A stretch of 18,751 bases of DNA from FW021-bin31 sp964478125. Its GTDB lineage: Bacteria; Bacteroidota; Bacteroidia; Chitinophagales; Chitinophagaceae. Numbering within the stretch: position 1 is the first letter of the stretch; each line of letters begins with the position of its first letter. The position numbers and the translations under genes are program-made. The notes beneath the pieces were generated by a model, which had not been told where the DNA came from, did not search any database, and was given only the letters and a program-made list of their open reading frames with translations. The stretch is from the NCBI GenBank assembly GCA_964478125.1, contig CAYZGR010000061.1, positions 1 through 18,751 of the forward strand. Direction: 5' to 3'. Positions 1 to 6,696 of the stretch are shown here, piece after piece.

Positions 1-111
1 CAACACCATCAAGTGAGACGGCTTCCCCAAATGAGAGGGCTTCACCCGCTTCCCCGCAAAGCCCGCGCTTCGGGTTCGTATTGGCGATCTTTTCAGACAG
101 CCCGGGCCGGT
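1..111. other. GC-rich sequence downstream of gldD, no assignable gene
   Basis: The first 111 bases lie beyond the gldD stop codon and are clearly richer in G and C than the genes beside them. Read on the minus strand, they contain three copies of GAAGC. The last two head an imperfect repeat of about 18 to 20 bases (GAAGCCCTCTCATTTGGG, then GAAGCCGTCTCACTTGATGG). Two minus-strand frames stay open to the window edge. An ATG at 7-9 could start a gene leaving the window, but only three codons are visible. A palindrome GCCCGGGC lies just after gldD. I cannot tell whether this is intergenic repeat DNA or the start of another gene. Confidence 0.4.
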
Positions 112-720
112 TTACCTGCCAGGTGTTTTCCATTTGAGGGTCTCCAGCAGATGCCACATGTCTTTCTGGATAAACTTGATCACCGGTTGCAGGGAATCGG
201 CATTGGGAGTGGCATAAAAATAGAGCGCGCCACGCAGGAAATGCCGGTTGCTGTCCGTGGCATAAAACTGCCTGGCAGTGGCTGCATTGCCGCTCACTGT
301 ATAAAACATCCCGCTTACGTTATTCGGGGTTTCGAAGATCTCGGAAGTTATCGCATCCGCTTTCAGGCTGTTTTTGTAGGTCATCTCATAAGCGTCATTA
401 ATAAGTTTTTGCAGGGAATATTTCTTACCGATGACCTTATAGCTAAGATATATTTTGCCATTGAATTCCGGAAAGGCAATGTTGATCCACCAGGGATTCT
501 CCGGTTTCTGGTCGAAAAAAGAAGTGTCTTTTTCTATAGTGGCATAATCGGGGTATTCAAAAGTGTAAGGATAGCCCGGTTCTTCAAAAAGCTGGTATTT
601 CTTCGGGGGAAAAGGAATGCGAAAATACCCCCTGGGTTTTGGAGTATAGGAAGAATGGCAGCCTGTTATATAAAGGAGGGCCGCCGCAACAAAAACCGTT
701 TTAAGCCGAAGACCTTTCAT
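112..720 (-). CDS. gldD: Gliding motility lipoprotein GldD
   Basis: GldD is a small lipoprotein needed for gliding motility in Bacteroidota, encoded beside gldE; its biochemical activity is not established. The 202-residue product starts with a lysine/arginine-bearing hydrophobic signal ending in the lipobox I-T-G-C, so Cys21 is the likely lipidated residue. No acidic surface-export signal follows the cysteine (C-H-S-S), so I infer that it faces the periplasm. The segment Y-T-P-K-P-R-G-Y-F-R-I, directly after the signal, is the family signature I recognise. The length is normal for GldD. The gene is last in the minus-strand series mutY-ssb-gldE-gldD and starts 6 bases after gldE, so the two are almost certainly co-transcribed. 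No terminator is visible after it. Confidence 0.9.
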   Translation of the reverse strand: MKGLRLKTVFVAAALLYITGCHSSYTPKPRGYFRIPFPPKKYQLFEEPGYPYTFEYPDYATIEKDTSFFDQKPENPWWINIAFPEFNGKIYLSYKVIGKKYSLQKLINDAYEMTYKNSLKADAITSEIFETPNNVSGMFYTVSGNAATARQFYATDSNRHFLRGALYFYATPNADSLQPVIKFIQKDMWHLLETLKWKTPGR

Positions 721-726
721 ACCGCG

Positions 727-2091
727 TTATCTCCCCTTTATAATAATTTTTATTTTCTTTATGCGCATGTCTTTGATTTCAAGGGGGATCAATTCCAGCC
801 CCTGAAAAGAGATGGTCTCATTGATATCCGGAAAATTACCCGATAACTCCAGGATAAGACCGCCAAGAGAGTCGCTTTCTCCTCTTGCCCCGTCAAAAAA
901 GTTGGTAGGCAGGTCCAGGATCCGCCCCACCTCGTTGAGCATGGTTTTACCTTCAAAGAGGTACTCGTTTTCATTTATCTGGGTATGGGAGGGTTCATCG
1001 GTGTCGAATTCATCTCTTATATCTCCGACGATCTCTTCCATGATGTCTTCCATGGTAACAATACCGCTGGTCCCACCGAATTCATCCACTACGACGGCAA
1101 AGTGAAAATGTTGGGTCTGAAAATCCTGGAGCAGGCTTTTAATGCGTTTTTTTTCGGGTACGAACACCGGCTGTTTGATTAAAGAATGCCAGTCGAGCGC
1201 TTCTTTATCCACATGCGGAAGCAGATCTTTGACATGAATGATCCCGATGATCTGATCCAGACTTTCGGCATAGACAGGCAAACGGGAGTAATGGAGTTTA
1301 GGTATCTGCGCGATCAGGTCTCTGAAGGTAAGGTCTTCCGGAATACCGCAAATATCCATGCGGGTCTTCATGATCTGCCTTACCGTAATATCTTCAAACT
1401 GCATCAGGCTGCGGAGGATGTTCTTTTCTTCCATTCCGGCAGAATGATTGAGGGATACGGCAAAGGCACGGTCAAGATCTTTTATGCTCAGCGTGTCGTT
1501 CTTTTTCCTGAAGACCTGTTTGCTGAGCCAGTCGGAAGCGTTGATCATGGCCGAGGCCAGCGGTTCGAATATATTAATGAGGCTGTTTAATATGGGGGCG
1601 CAAAAAAAAGCGGTTCGCATCTTTTTTTGCCGGGCGTAGGCCCGTGGGAGTGTTTCACAAAAAAGGAACAACAAAAAGAAAATGACCAGGATTTTCACGA
1701 AGATGGAAAGCGCGGGAAAGAGGGCGACACTCACCAGCAGATCCAAAAGGGCATTGAGTATAAAGATCAAAAACAAGTTGCTTATGGTGTGGGCAATGAG
1801 TAAAGTGGCCGAAAGGATCCGGGGCTGTTCCAAAAGAAGGGGGATGCGCCGGGCGCCTATATCGCTGCGGGCCTTCAGCATGTTGAGATCCTTTTGGTTC
1901 ATGGATAAAAAAGCCTGCTCTCCCCCGCTGCAGACGGCGGAAATGAAGGAGAACAGCAGGCACAGAGCCACCAGTACCACTACTTCAGTGGTGTCTGTCA
2001 GGGATTCTGTCGTATTCAGCAAAAAGAGGGTCAATTGTTGCAAGGATAAATCGAAATTTGAGAATGAGTTAAATTTATTCCGCAGTATCAT
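727..2091 (-). CDS. gldE: Gliding motility-associated CBS-domain membrane protein GldE
   Basis: GldE is a membrane protein of the CNNM/CorC (HlyC) family and the usual partner of GldD; relatives are linked to divalent cation transport, but GldE's own role is unclear. The 454-residue product has an N-terminal DUF21/CNNM membrane region (about residues 35-200) with several hydrophobic segments. A CBS pair follows (about 235-365), including the strongly conserved stretch V-V-V-D-E-F-G-G-T-S-G-I-V-T-M-E-D. A C-terminal CorC/HlyC domain (about 375-454) contains the run D-S-L-G-G-L-I-L-E. I chose the ATG at 2089-2091 because purine-rich sequence (GGATCAGCAGG) precedes it. A GTG at 2104-2106 in the same frame would add five residues. 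Either start lies inside ssb, so translation is probably coupled. Confidence 0.88.
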   Translation of the reverse strand: MILRNKFNSFSNFDLSLQQLTLFLLNTTESLTDTTEVVVLVALCLLFSFISAVCSGGEQAFLSMNQKDLNMLKARSDIGARRIPLLLEQPRILSATLLIAHTISNLFLIFILNALLDLLVSVALFPALSIFVKILVIFFLLFLFCETLPRAYARQKKMRTAFFCAPILNSLINIFEPLASAMINASDWLSKQVFRKKNDTLSIKDLDRAFAVSLNHSAGMEEKNILRSLMQFEDITVRQIMKTRMDICGIPEDLTFRDLIAQIPKLHYSRLPVYAESLDQIIGIIHVKDLLPHVDKEALDWHSLIKQPVFVPEKKRIKSLLQDFQTQHFHFAVVVDEFGGTSGIVTMEDIMEEIVGDIRDEFDTDEPSHTQINENEYLFEGKTMLNEVGRILDLPTNFFDGARGESDSLGGLILELSGNFPDINETISFQGLELIPLEIKDMRIKKIKIIIKGR

Positions 2092-2434
2092 CCTGCTGAT
2101 CCGCACGTTTGTCCAGTATCACCAGGTTGTTTCCAACTATTTCGGTCGCATATTTCTTGTTAAAATCTTTATCTTCCCAGCTGCGGGTGTGCAGGCGTCC
2201 TTCAATATATACGGCGCTCCCTTTATGCAGGTATTTGGAAGCCAGTTCTGCCAACCCCCTCCACAAGACGACGGTATGCCATTCCGTTTGAGAGGTTTGT
2301 TTTCCCGATTTGTCTTTATAACTTTCCGTTGTGGCAAGAGAAAACTTAGCTACGGCTATATTGCCCGGCAGGTATTGGATCTCCGGATCCTTGCCCAGGT
2401 TGCCTACTAAAATAACTTTATTTACGCCTCTCAT
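2075..2434 (-). CDS. ssb: Single-stranded DNA-binding protein, short form
   Basis: This protein binds single-stranded DNA during replication, repair and recombination. The 119-residue product begins M-R-G-V-N-K-V-I-L-V-G-N-L-G, the classic start of bacterial SSB. The OB fold spans about residues 1-108, with conserved aromatic positions such as Trp52, Trp58 and Trp86, and the closing motif E-I-V-G-N-N-L-V-I-L. After the OB fold only about 11 residues remain, ending D-Q-Q-D-D-T-A-E. The flexible linker and the acidic tip (typically D-D-D-x-P-F) that recruits repair and replication partners are missing. The stop codon is clear, and gldE begins inside the last codons, so the short end looks genuine. 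A second, full-length SSB elsewhere in the genome is plausible. The placement between mutY and gldE is typical of the phylum. Confidence 0.93.
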   Translation of the reverse strand: MRGVNKVILVGNLGKDPEIQYLPGNIAVAKFSLATTESYKDKSGKQTSQTEWHTVVLWRGLAELASKYLHKGSAVYIEGRLHTRSWEDKDFNKKYATEIVGNNLVILDKRADQQDDTAE

Positions 2435-2547
2435 GTCTGTTAAACAATTTGTTTTTTGTTGAATACCCTATTCTTTTGGAAAATTAGACTATTTTTTTTA
2501 ACCATCAAAATAGTTGAATACCGCTATTTTAATGAAACCTCCACGAC
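2435..2547. repeat. AT-rich spacer with a 10-base direct repeat and a 7-base inverted repeat
   Basis: The gap between mutY and ssb carries GTTGAATACC twice, at 2458-2467 and 2513-2522, each followed by a CTATT-like run. The second copy starts within the left arm of an inverted repeat: AAAATAG at 2507-2513 and CTATTTT at 2524-2530, with a 10-base loop. No T-run follows the stem on the minus strand, so it does not look like a terminator. The only promoter-like box (CTATTTTG on the minus strand) is one base off the TAnnTTTG spacing. A regulatory role is possible but unproven. Confidence 0.4.
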
Positions 2548-3648
2548 TTACTGTTTGATCATTTCTTCCAGAAATCGTACCAAAGGTTTGGGAAAAGCAA
2601 AATGACCGATCTTTTTTACCGGTACGGGAAAGTACATCTCCGGTAATTCGGGCGGATTTTTTAGCCGGATAAGAAGAAAGCGAATATGTAGATTTTGATG
2701 CGTCAGCTTATGGATATATAAAGGAGAAAAAGCGTGCAGGGCATTTCCGCTTACTGCTTTCTCATAAAACGGATCTTTTAGTAATGTTTTTTCATCTTCT
2801 GCTTTCCGGCTTTCCCTTAGTACAAACTCGTGTAGGTTTTGCCAAATATCTTTTTCAGTACGTTTCCGGATATAGAGCTGATCTTTATATTCGAATACAT
2901 AGTAATGAAAATGGCGTTGTTTTACAGGTTTTTTGGCTTTTTTAACTGGTAATTTATGGACGTTGCCTTCGGCGAGCGCCTTACAACGTGTCTGTAGCGG
3001 GCAACTTTCGCAAACGGGGCTTCGCGGCAGGCAGACGGTAGCTCCCAGATCCATCAGGGCCTGGTTGTATCGGGCAGGTTGTTTGCGGTCCAGTAGCTGT
3101 TGGGCCAGTATGCGAAATTGCTTTTTCCCGGCCCCGCTGTTGACGGGTGTGGAAATATTAAAGTAACGTGCTAAAACCCGCTCCACGTTGCCGTCTACCA
3201 CCGCTTCCGGAAGATCAAAGGCGAAGGAAGCAACGGCGGCTGCGGTATAGGGGCCGATACCGGGCAGTTGCAAAATAGAATCATAGGTTTCGGGAAATTT
3301 TCCCCGGTTTTCTTTGCAGATCATCCGCGCCGCAGCCAGCATGTTTTTACAGCGATTGTAATAGCCCAGGCCTTGCCACATCCTGAACACTTGTTGATCC
3401 TTCGCCCCGGCCAGGTCGCAAATTGAAGGATAGGTTTCCAGGATCTTATTGTAATAAGGAAGCCCCTGCTCCACCCGGGTCTGCTGTAAAATGATCTCCG
3501 ACAACCATACCTTGTACGGGTCTTTTATGCCGGTCCATGGATAAAAACGGCTTTGACCGGCGTACCACTTTAGCAGCCTTTTTCGGAAAAAAGCAGCCTC
3601 CCGGCAGGCTGCTTGTAAAGAATGTTTGGAAATAATGGTTGAATCCAT
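2548..3648 (-). CDS. mutY: A/G-specific adenine DNA glycosylase MutY
   Basis: MutY removes adenine mispaired with 8-oxoguanine and so prevents G:C to T:A mutations. The 366-residue product has the normal length. The HhH-GPD fold covers about residues 25-225. Glu51 (in V-W-L-S-E-I-I-L-Q-Q-T) and Asp152 (in V-V-D-G-N-V) are the catalytic pair. The hairpin L-P-G-I-G-P-Y-T-A lies at 128-136. Four cysteines at 206, 213, 216 and 222 have the C-x6-C-x2-C-x5-C spacing of the 4Fe-4S cluster loop. The C-terminal part (about 245-366) is the NUDIX-like domain that recognises 8-oxoguanine, with K-L-T-H-Q-N-L-H matching the conserved His-rich turn. The gene diverges from the HU-type gene and leads the ssb-gldE-gldD series. 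Nothing essential is missing. Confidence 0.97.
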   Translation of the reverse strand: MDSTIISKHSLQAACREAAFFRKRLLKWYAGQSRFYPWTGIKDPYKVWLSEIILQQTRVEQGLPYYNKILETYPSICDLAGAKDQQVFRMWQGLGYYNRCKNMLAAARMICKENRGKFPETYDSILQLPGIGPYTAAAVASFAFDLPEAVVDGNVERVLARYFNISTPVNSGAGKKQFRILAQQLLDRKQPARYNQALMDLGATVCLPRSPVCESCPLQTRCKALAEGNVHKLPVKKAKKPVKQRHFHYYVFEYKDQLYIRKRTEKDIWQNLHEFVLRESRKAEDEKTLLKDPFYEKAVSGNALHAFSPLYIHKLTHQNLHIRFLLIRLKNPPELPEMYFPVPVKKIGHFAFPKPLVRFLEEMIKQ

Positions 3649-3702
3649 TAACTTTATTCCCCCTTTTAATTTTAGGTAATTTATTTTTTTATAAATAACC
3701 TG

Positions 3703-3731
3703 TTGGTTTTTAATTTTTTATAGTAACTTTG
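3703..3731 (+). promoter_or_regulatory. Promoter for the HU-type gene
   Basis: TAACTTTG at 3724-3731 fits the Bacteroidota -7 consensus TAnnTTTG. TTG at 3703-3705 stands 18 bases upstream, where the -33 element is expected, in very AT-rich DNA. Transcription would start near 3737, giving a short leader before the ATG at 3754. This is the best-formed promoter in the window. Confidence 0.6.
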
Positions 3732-3753
3732 ATAGCACAAATCTTCCTTTGCC

Positions 3754-4044
3754 ATGAGAAAAGCTGATTTAATCAACAATATTTCTGAAAGCACCGGTAT
3801 CCCAAAGGTAGATGTTTTGGTGACCCTGGAAGCTTTTTTTAAAGAAGTAAAAGACAACCTTAGTCAGGGAGAACACATCTACATTCGCGGTTTTGGAAGT
3901 TTTATCATCAAAAAAAGAGCTGCAAAGATAGGCAGGAATATAAAGAAAAATGTAGCCGTACAAATACCGGAGCATTATATCCCCGCATTCAAGCCTTCTA
4001 AAGATTTCGTTGCCGAAGTTAAAAAGTTAAAGAAAGACGGATAA
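3754..4044 (+). CDS. HU/IHF-family DNA-binding protein
   Basis: This is a small basic nucleoid protein that binds and bends DNA as a dimer. The 96-residue product begins M-R-K-A-D-L-I-N-N-I and contains I-R-G-F-G-S-F (44-50), both standard HU/IHF features. Its beta-arm reads G-R-N-I-K-K-N, so the proline that normally follows R-N and wedges between base pairs is replaced by Ile63. From memory, the phylum's IHF-beta-like subgroup commonly has this form, including the I-P-A-F-K-P end of the arm seen at 76-81. The tail is lysine-rich. The gene is divergent from mutY across a 105-base AT-rich region carrying a clear promoter. I cannot tell HU from IHF-like function by sequence, so no symbol is given. 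Confidence 0.93.
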   Translation: MRKADLINNISESTGIPKVDVLVTLEAFFKEVKDNLSQGEHIYIRGFGSFIIKKRAAKIGRNIKKNVAVQIPEHYIPAFKPSKDFVAEVKKLKKDG

Positions 4045-4087
4045 ACCTGCCTTTGATTTACTGATAGACAATCTGGTATTTTTTTTG

Positions 4088-4095
4088 TTACTTTG
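4088..4095 (+). promoter_or_regulatory. Possible -7 box for the UDP-glucose dehydrogenase gene
   Basis: TTACTTTG matches seven of eight positions of TAnnTTTG. No TTG sits at the -33 distance. It would leave a leader of roughly 85 bases before the start at 4188. The alternative is read-through from the HU-type gene, since no terminator is seen in the 143-base gap. Confidence 0.3.
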
Positions 4096-4187
4096 CCGAA
4101 ATTTTTAAACTGTAAATCGGATTGAAATCAATTGTTTTCTCCGGTATACAACTAAAGTAATTTTCAAAATCCGGAAACTATTTGAGA

Positions 4188-5591
4188 ATGTCTATCTCTA
4201 AAATTTGCTGCATTGGGGCCGGGTATGTCGGAGGCCCTACCATGGCGGTGATCGCCAAACAATGTCCCGATATAAAAGTAACCGTTGTTGATCTGAATGA
4301 GAAACGCATCAATGCATGGAATGATCCTGATGTGGAAAATATTCCCGTCTACGAGCCCGGCCTCAGCAAAGTGGTCGCGGAAGCAAGAGGCCGAAATCTT
4401 TTTTTCTCCACCCAGATTGATAAGGCTATTGACGAGGCCGAAATGATTTTCATATCTGTTAACACGCCTACCAAAACGTATGGTATTGGCAAGGGCCGGG
4501 CGGCAGACTTAAAATATATTGAAAGTTGTGCCCGCCACATTGCCAGGGTGGCTAAGACAGATAAGATCATTGTAGAAAAATCCACGCTGCCCGTGCGTAC
4601 GGCTGAAGCGGTTAAAAGTATTCTGGACAGTACCGGTAACGGGGTAAAATTTCAGATCATATCCAACCCGGAATTCCTGGCCGAAGGGAGCGCGGTAGAC
4701 AACCTTCTGGAACCTGACAGGGTGCTCATCGGCGGCGATAAAAGTCCTGAAGGACAAAAAGCGGTTCGGGAATTGGTAGATATATATGCGAATTGGATTC
4801 CGCGTGAAAAATTGCTGACCACAAATGTATGGTCTTCGGAGTTGTCCAAACTGACGGCGAATGCTTTCCTTGCCCAGCGGATATCTTCCATAAATGCGAT
4901 GTCGGAGCTTTGTGAAAAAACAGGGGCCAATGTGGACGAAGTAGCTCGCGCCATAGGTTCGGACAGCCGGATCGGACCCAAATTCCTTAAAGCTTCAGTT
5001 GGTTTTGGAGGATCTTGTTTTCAAAAGGATATACTCAATCTCGTCTATATCGCCCGTTCTTACGGGTTAAAAAAAGTGGCGGACTACTGGGAACAAGTCA
5101 TAATCATGAACAACCATCAGAAAAACCGCTTTGCAAGCAATATCGTTCGTACGTTGTACAATACGGTTTCCGGCAAAAAGATCGCTTTTCTGGGCTGGGC
5201 TTTTAAGAAAGATACCAATGATACCCGTGAGTCGGCGGCTATCTATATTGCGGATGAATTGATGGAGGAACAGGCGCAGATAACCGTTTACGATCCCCGC
5301 GTGAAAACGGCACAGATATACCGGGATGTGAACGGTCTGGCAACCCGCACGGCGGAACAAAATCAACAACTCCTGAGTACTTCCGATGATCCGTATGAAA
5401 CTTGCAAAGACGCCCACGCCATAGCCATCCTGACCGAATGGGATGAATTTAGAGGGTATGACTGGCAGAAGCTGTTTGATAACATGCAAAAACCCGCCTT
5501 CGTCTTTGATGGTCGTAATATCTTGAATGTCCGGGAGTTGCAAAAGATCGGTTTCCGGGTGTTTTCTATAGGGAAGGATAATATGGAGTAG
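4188..5591 (+). CDS. ugd: UDP-glucose 6-dehydrogenase, animal-like type
   Basis: The enzyme oxidises UDP-glucose to UDP-glucuronate with two NAD+, supplying precursors for capsule, exopolysaccharide or other glycans. I chose the ATG at 4188 (467 residues) over a TTG six bases upstream; GGAAA at 4173-4177 may help ribosome binding. The N-terminal Rossmann motif G-A-G-Y-V-G-G lies at about 10-16. The central helical segment carries N-x-W-S-S-E-L-S-K-L-T-A-N-A-F. The catalytic cysteine is Cys277 in G-F-G-G-S-C-F-Q-K-D. A second nucleotide-binding domain follows, with F-K-K-D-T-N-D-T-R-E-S. Length and motif wording resemble human UGDH (catalytic Cys276) rather than the shorter Escherichia coli Ugd. 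The gene appears monocistronic and ends in a convergent gap. Confidence 0.95.
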   Translation: MSISKICCIGAGYVGGPTMAVIAKQCPDIKVTVVDLNEKRINAWNDPDVENIPVYEPGLSKVVAEARGRNLFFSTQIDKAIDEAEMIFISVNTPTKTYGIGKGRAADLKYIESCARHIARVAKTDKIIVEKSTLPVRTAEAVKSILDSTGNGVKFQIISNPEFLAEGSAVDNLLEPDRVLIGGDKSPEGQKAVRELVDIYANWIPREKLLTTNVWSSELSKLTANAFLAQRISSINAMSELCEKTGANVDEVARAIGSDSRIGPKFLKASVGFGGSCFQKDILNLVYIARSYGLKKVADYWEQVIIMNNHQKNRFASNIVRTLYNTVSGKKIAFLGWAFKKDTNDTRESAAIYIADELMEEQAQITVYDPRVKTAQIYRDVNGLATRTAEQNQQLLSTSDDPYETCKDAHAIAILTEWDEFRGYDWQKLFDNMQKPAFVFDGRNILNVRELQKIGFRVFSIGKDNME

Positions 5592-5608
5592 TGTAGATAA
5601 CCATGTTA

Positions 5609-5701
5609 GGTTGCAGGTTCTTCGTATGCCATCGTTCCCCATATTGACCGTGTCATATATCGGAACAACTCCAGAAACCCATAGGTATAGAGCCTGCAAC
5701 C
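5609..5701. repeat. 93-base element bounded by a 13-base inverted repeat
   Basis: The arms at 5609-5621 (GGTTGCAGGTTCT) and 5689-5701 (AGAGCCTGCAACC) pair over 13 positions with a single G-T wobble. Inside, GTTCC (5634-5638) pairs with GGAAC (5662-5666), and two ATAT runs can extend that inner stem. The element lies in the 169-base convergent gap after the UDP-glucose dehydrogenase, with no coding sequence of its own. It could be a folded 3' RNA end, a small non-autonomous mobile element (no flanking target duplication seen), or a small RNA. Confidence 0.5.
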
Positions 5702-5740
5702 CTGCTTGAACATTAGTTTTACTTCATCCCTCTTTTAAAC

Positions 5741-5754
5741 GCGGGCTTTCCCGC
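5741..5754. terminator. Weak hairpin between convergent genes
   Basis: GCGGG (5741-5745) and CCCGC (5750-5754) enclose a four-base loop just beyond the stop of the dehydrogenase gene. Neither side has a proper T-run: on the minus strand the stem is followed by GTTTAAAAG. It may slow RNA polymerase from either side, but it is not a textbook terminator. Confidence 0.3.
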
Positions 5755-5760
5755 ATAAGG

Positions 5761-6696
5761 TTAAATACCGAGTTTTTTCAAAGTGATATGTGCCATCTTG
5801 TAAGCCGCTTCGTGGGTATAACCCGCAATGTGAGGCGTTAGGACCACCTTGTCAGAGTGTAGCAGAAAATCAAATTGGGCCCGTTCTTCATCGCTAAAAG
5901 CACTTAAGTTCTCGTTTTCCAATACATCCAGGCAGGCTCCCAAAACACGCTCTTCTTTGATGTTTTTGATCAGAGCGGCAGTGTCTACTACTTTCCCGCG
6001 GGAAGCATTTATAAAATATACGGGAGCGGCAAAAGATTCGAAGAAGTCGTTGTTTACCATGTGATGAGTCTCTTCGGTAAGGGGCACATGCACCGTAACA
6101 ATGTCGGCCCTTTTATAGATTTCTTCTAAGGTGGTCTCTTTTGCATATGCATCTCCATAGTCGGTTTCGTATTTGTCATAAGCGAGAACATTGCATTCAA
6201 AACCGCTTAGCTTCCGGGCTACCGCATGTCCGGTATTTCCGTAGCCGATTATTCCAACGGTCTTTTCTTTTATTTCTATGCCCCTGTTTTTTTCCCGTTC
6301 CCAAATGTTTTCCCGCAGCTGCAGGTTGCTTTTCAGGATGTTGCCGAACAGGCAGAGCAACATGCCGACAACCTGTTCTCCCACCGCGTCACAGTTCCCC
6401 TCCGGGCTGCTTTTACAACGAATGCCCTTTTCCCGGGCATAGTCCACATCAATCGATTCCATGCCCGATCCCAGGCGCCCGATCCACTGAAGGCGGGGGG
6501 CATGGTTTAACAGGTTTTTATCTACCGTTATACGGGTGGTGACGATAAGGCCGATACAACTGTATATTTTTTCGTAAGCCTCGTTATAACTGATGGCCGG
6601 ATGATACAGGACCTGGTAGCCTTTTTCAGTAAGATAATCGATAAGGTATGGGTGAACTTTTGCAGTAACTAAGACTTTTTTGAGGTTTTCCTGCAT
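5761..6696 (-). CDS. NAD-dependent D-2-hydroxyacid dehydrogenase family protein
   Basis: This enzyme belongs to the family that interconverts D-2-hydroxy acids and 2-keto acids with NAD(H), which includes phosphoglycerate dehydrogenase. The 311-residue product has the split substrate-binding domain and a central NAD domain with G-Y-G-N-T-G at 151-156. Catalytic residues are Arg233 (N-A-S-R-G), Glu260 (D-V-L-E) and His289 (T-P-H-I-A-G). It is only the catalytic core: no ACT or regulatory domain follows, so it is not the long form of SerA. The substrate cannot be read from sequence, and a role in serine, vitamin B6 or keto-acid metabolism are all possible. Its ATG lies inside rsmA with a 28-base overlap and no clear ribosome-binding site, so translation probably depends on rsmA. 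Confidence 0.85.
   Translation of the reverse strand: MQENLKKVLVTAKVHPYLIDYLTEKGYQVLYHPAISYNEAYEKIYSCIGLIVTTRITVDKNLLNHAPRLQWIGRLGSGMESIDVDYAREKGIRCKSSPEGNCDAVGEQVVGMLLCLFGNILKSNLQLRENIWEREKNRGIEIKEKTVGIIGYGNTGHAVARKLSGFECNVLAYDKYETDYGDAYAKETTLEEIYKRADIVTVHVPLTEETHHMVNNDFFESFAAPVYFINASRGKVVDTAALIKNIKEERVLGACLDVLENENLSAFSDEERAQFDFLLHSDKVVLTPHIAGYTHEAAYKMAHITLKKLGI

Noticed and set aside
97..106. GC palindrome just past gldD as a terminator
   Set aside because: It has no loop and no following T-run, so it cannot form a standard terminator hairpin.
13..846. Long open frame on the plus strand opposite gldD and the end of gldE
   Set aside because: It lies opposite gldD, which has clear family motifs and a lipobox. 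Its product has no recognisable domain and reads like antisense translation.
1682..2410. Plus-strand open frame of 242 codons opposite gldE and ssb
   Set aside because: It is a shadow of two well-supported genes, and the product shows no domain or plausible start.
2507..2530. Inverted repeat as a mutY terminator
   Set aside because: The stem is only AT-rich, and no T-run follows it on the minus strand. It is listed as a repeat instead.
5067..5699. Minus-strand open frame of 210 codons over the end of the UDP-glucose dehydrogenase gene and the inverted repeat
   Set aside because: Most of it is antisense to a strongly conserved enzyme. The part in the gap is the inverted repeat, not a recognisable protein.
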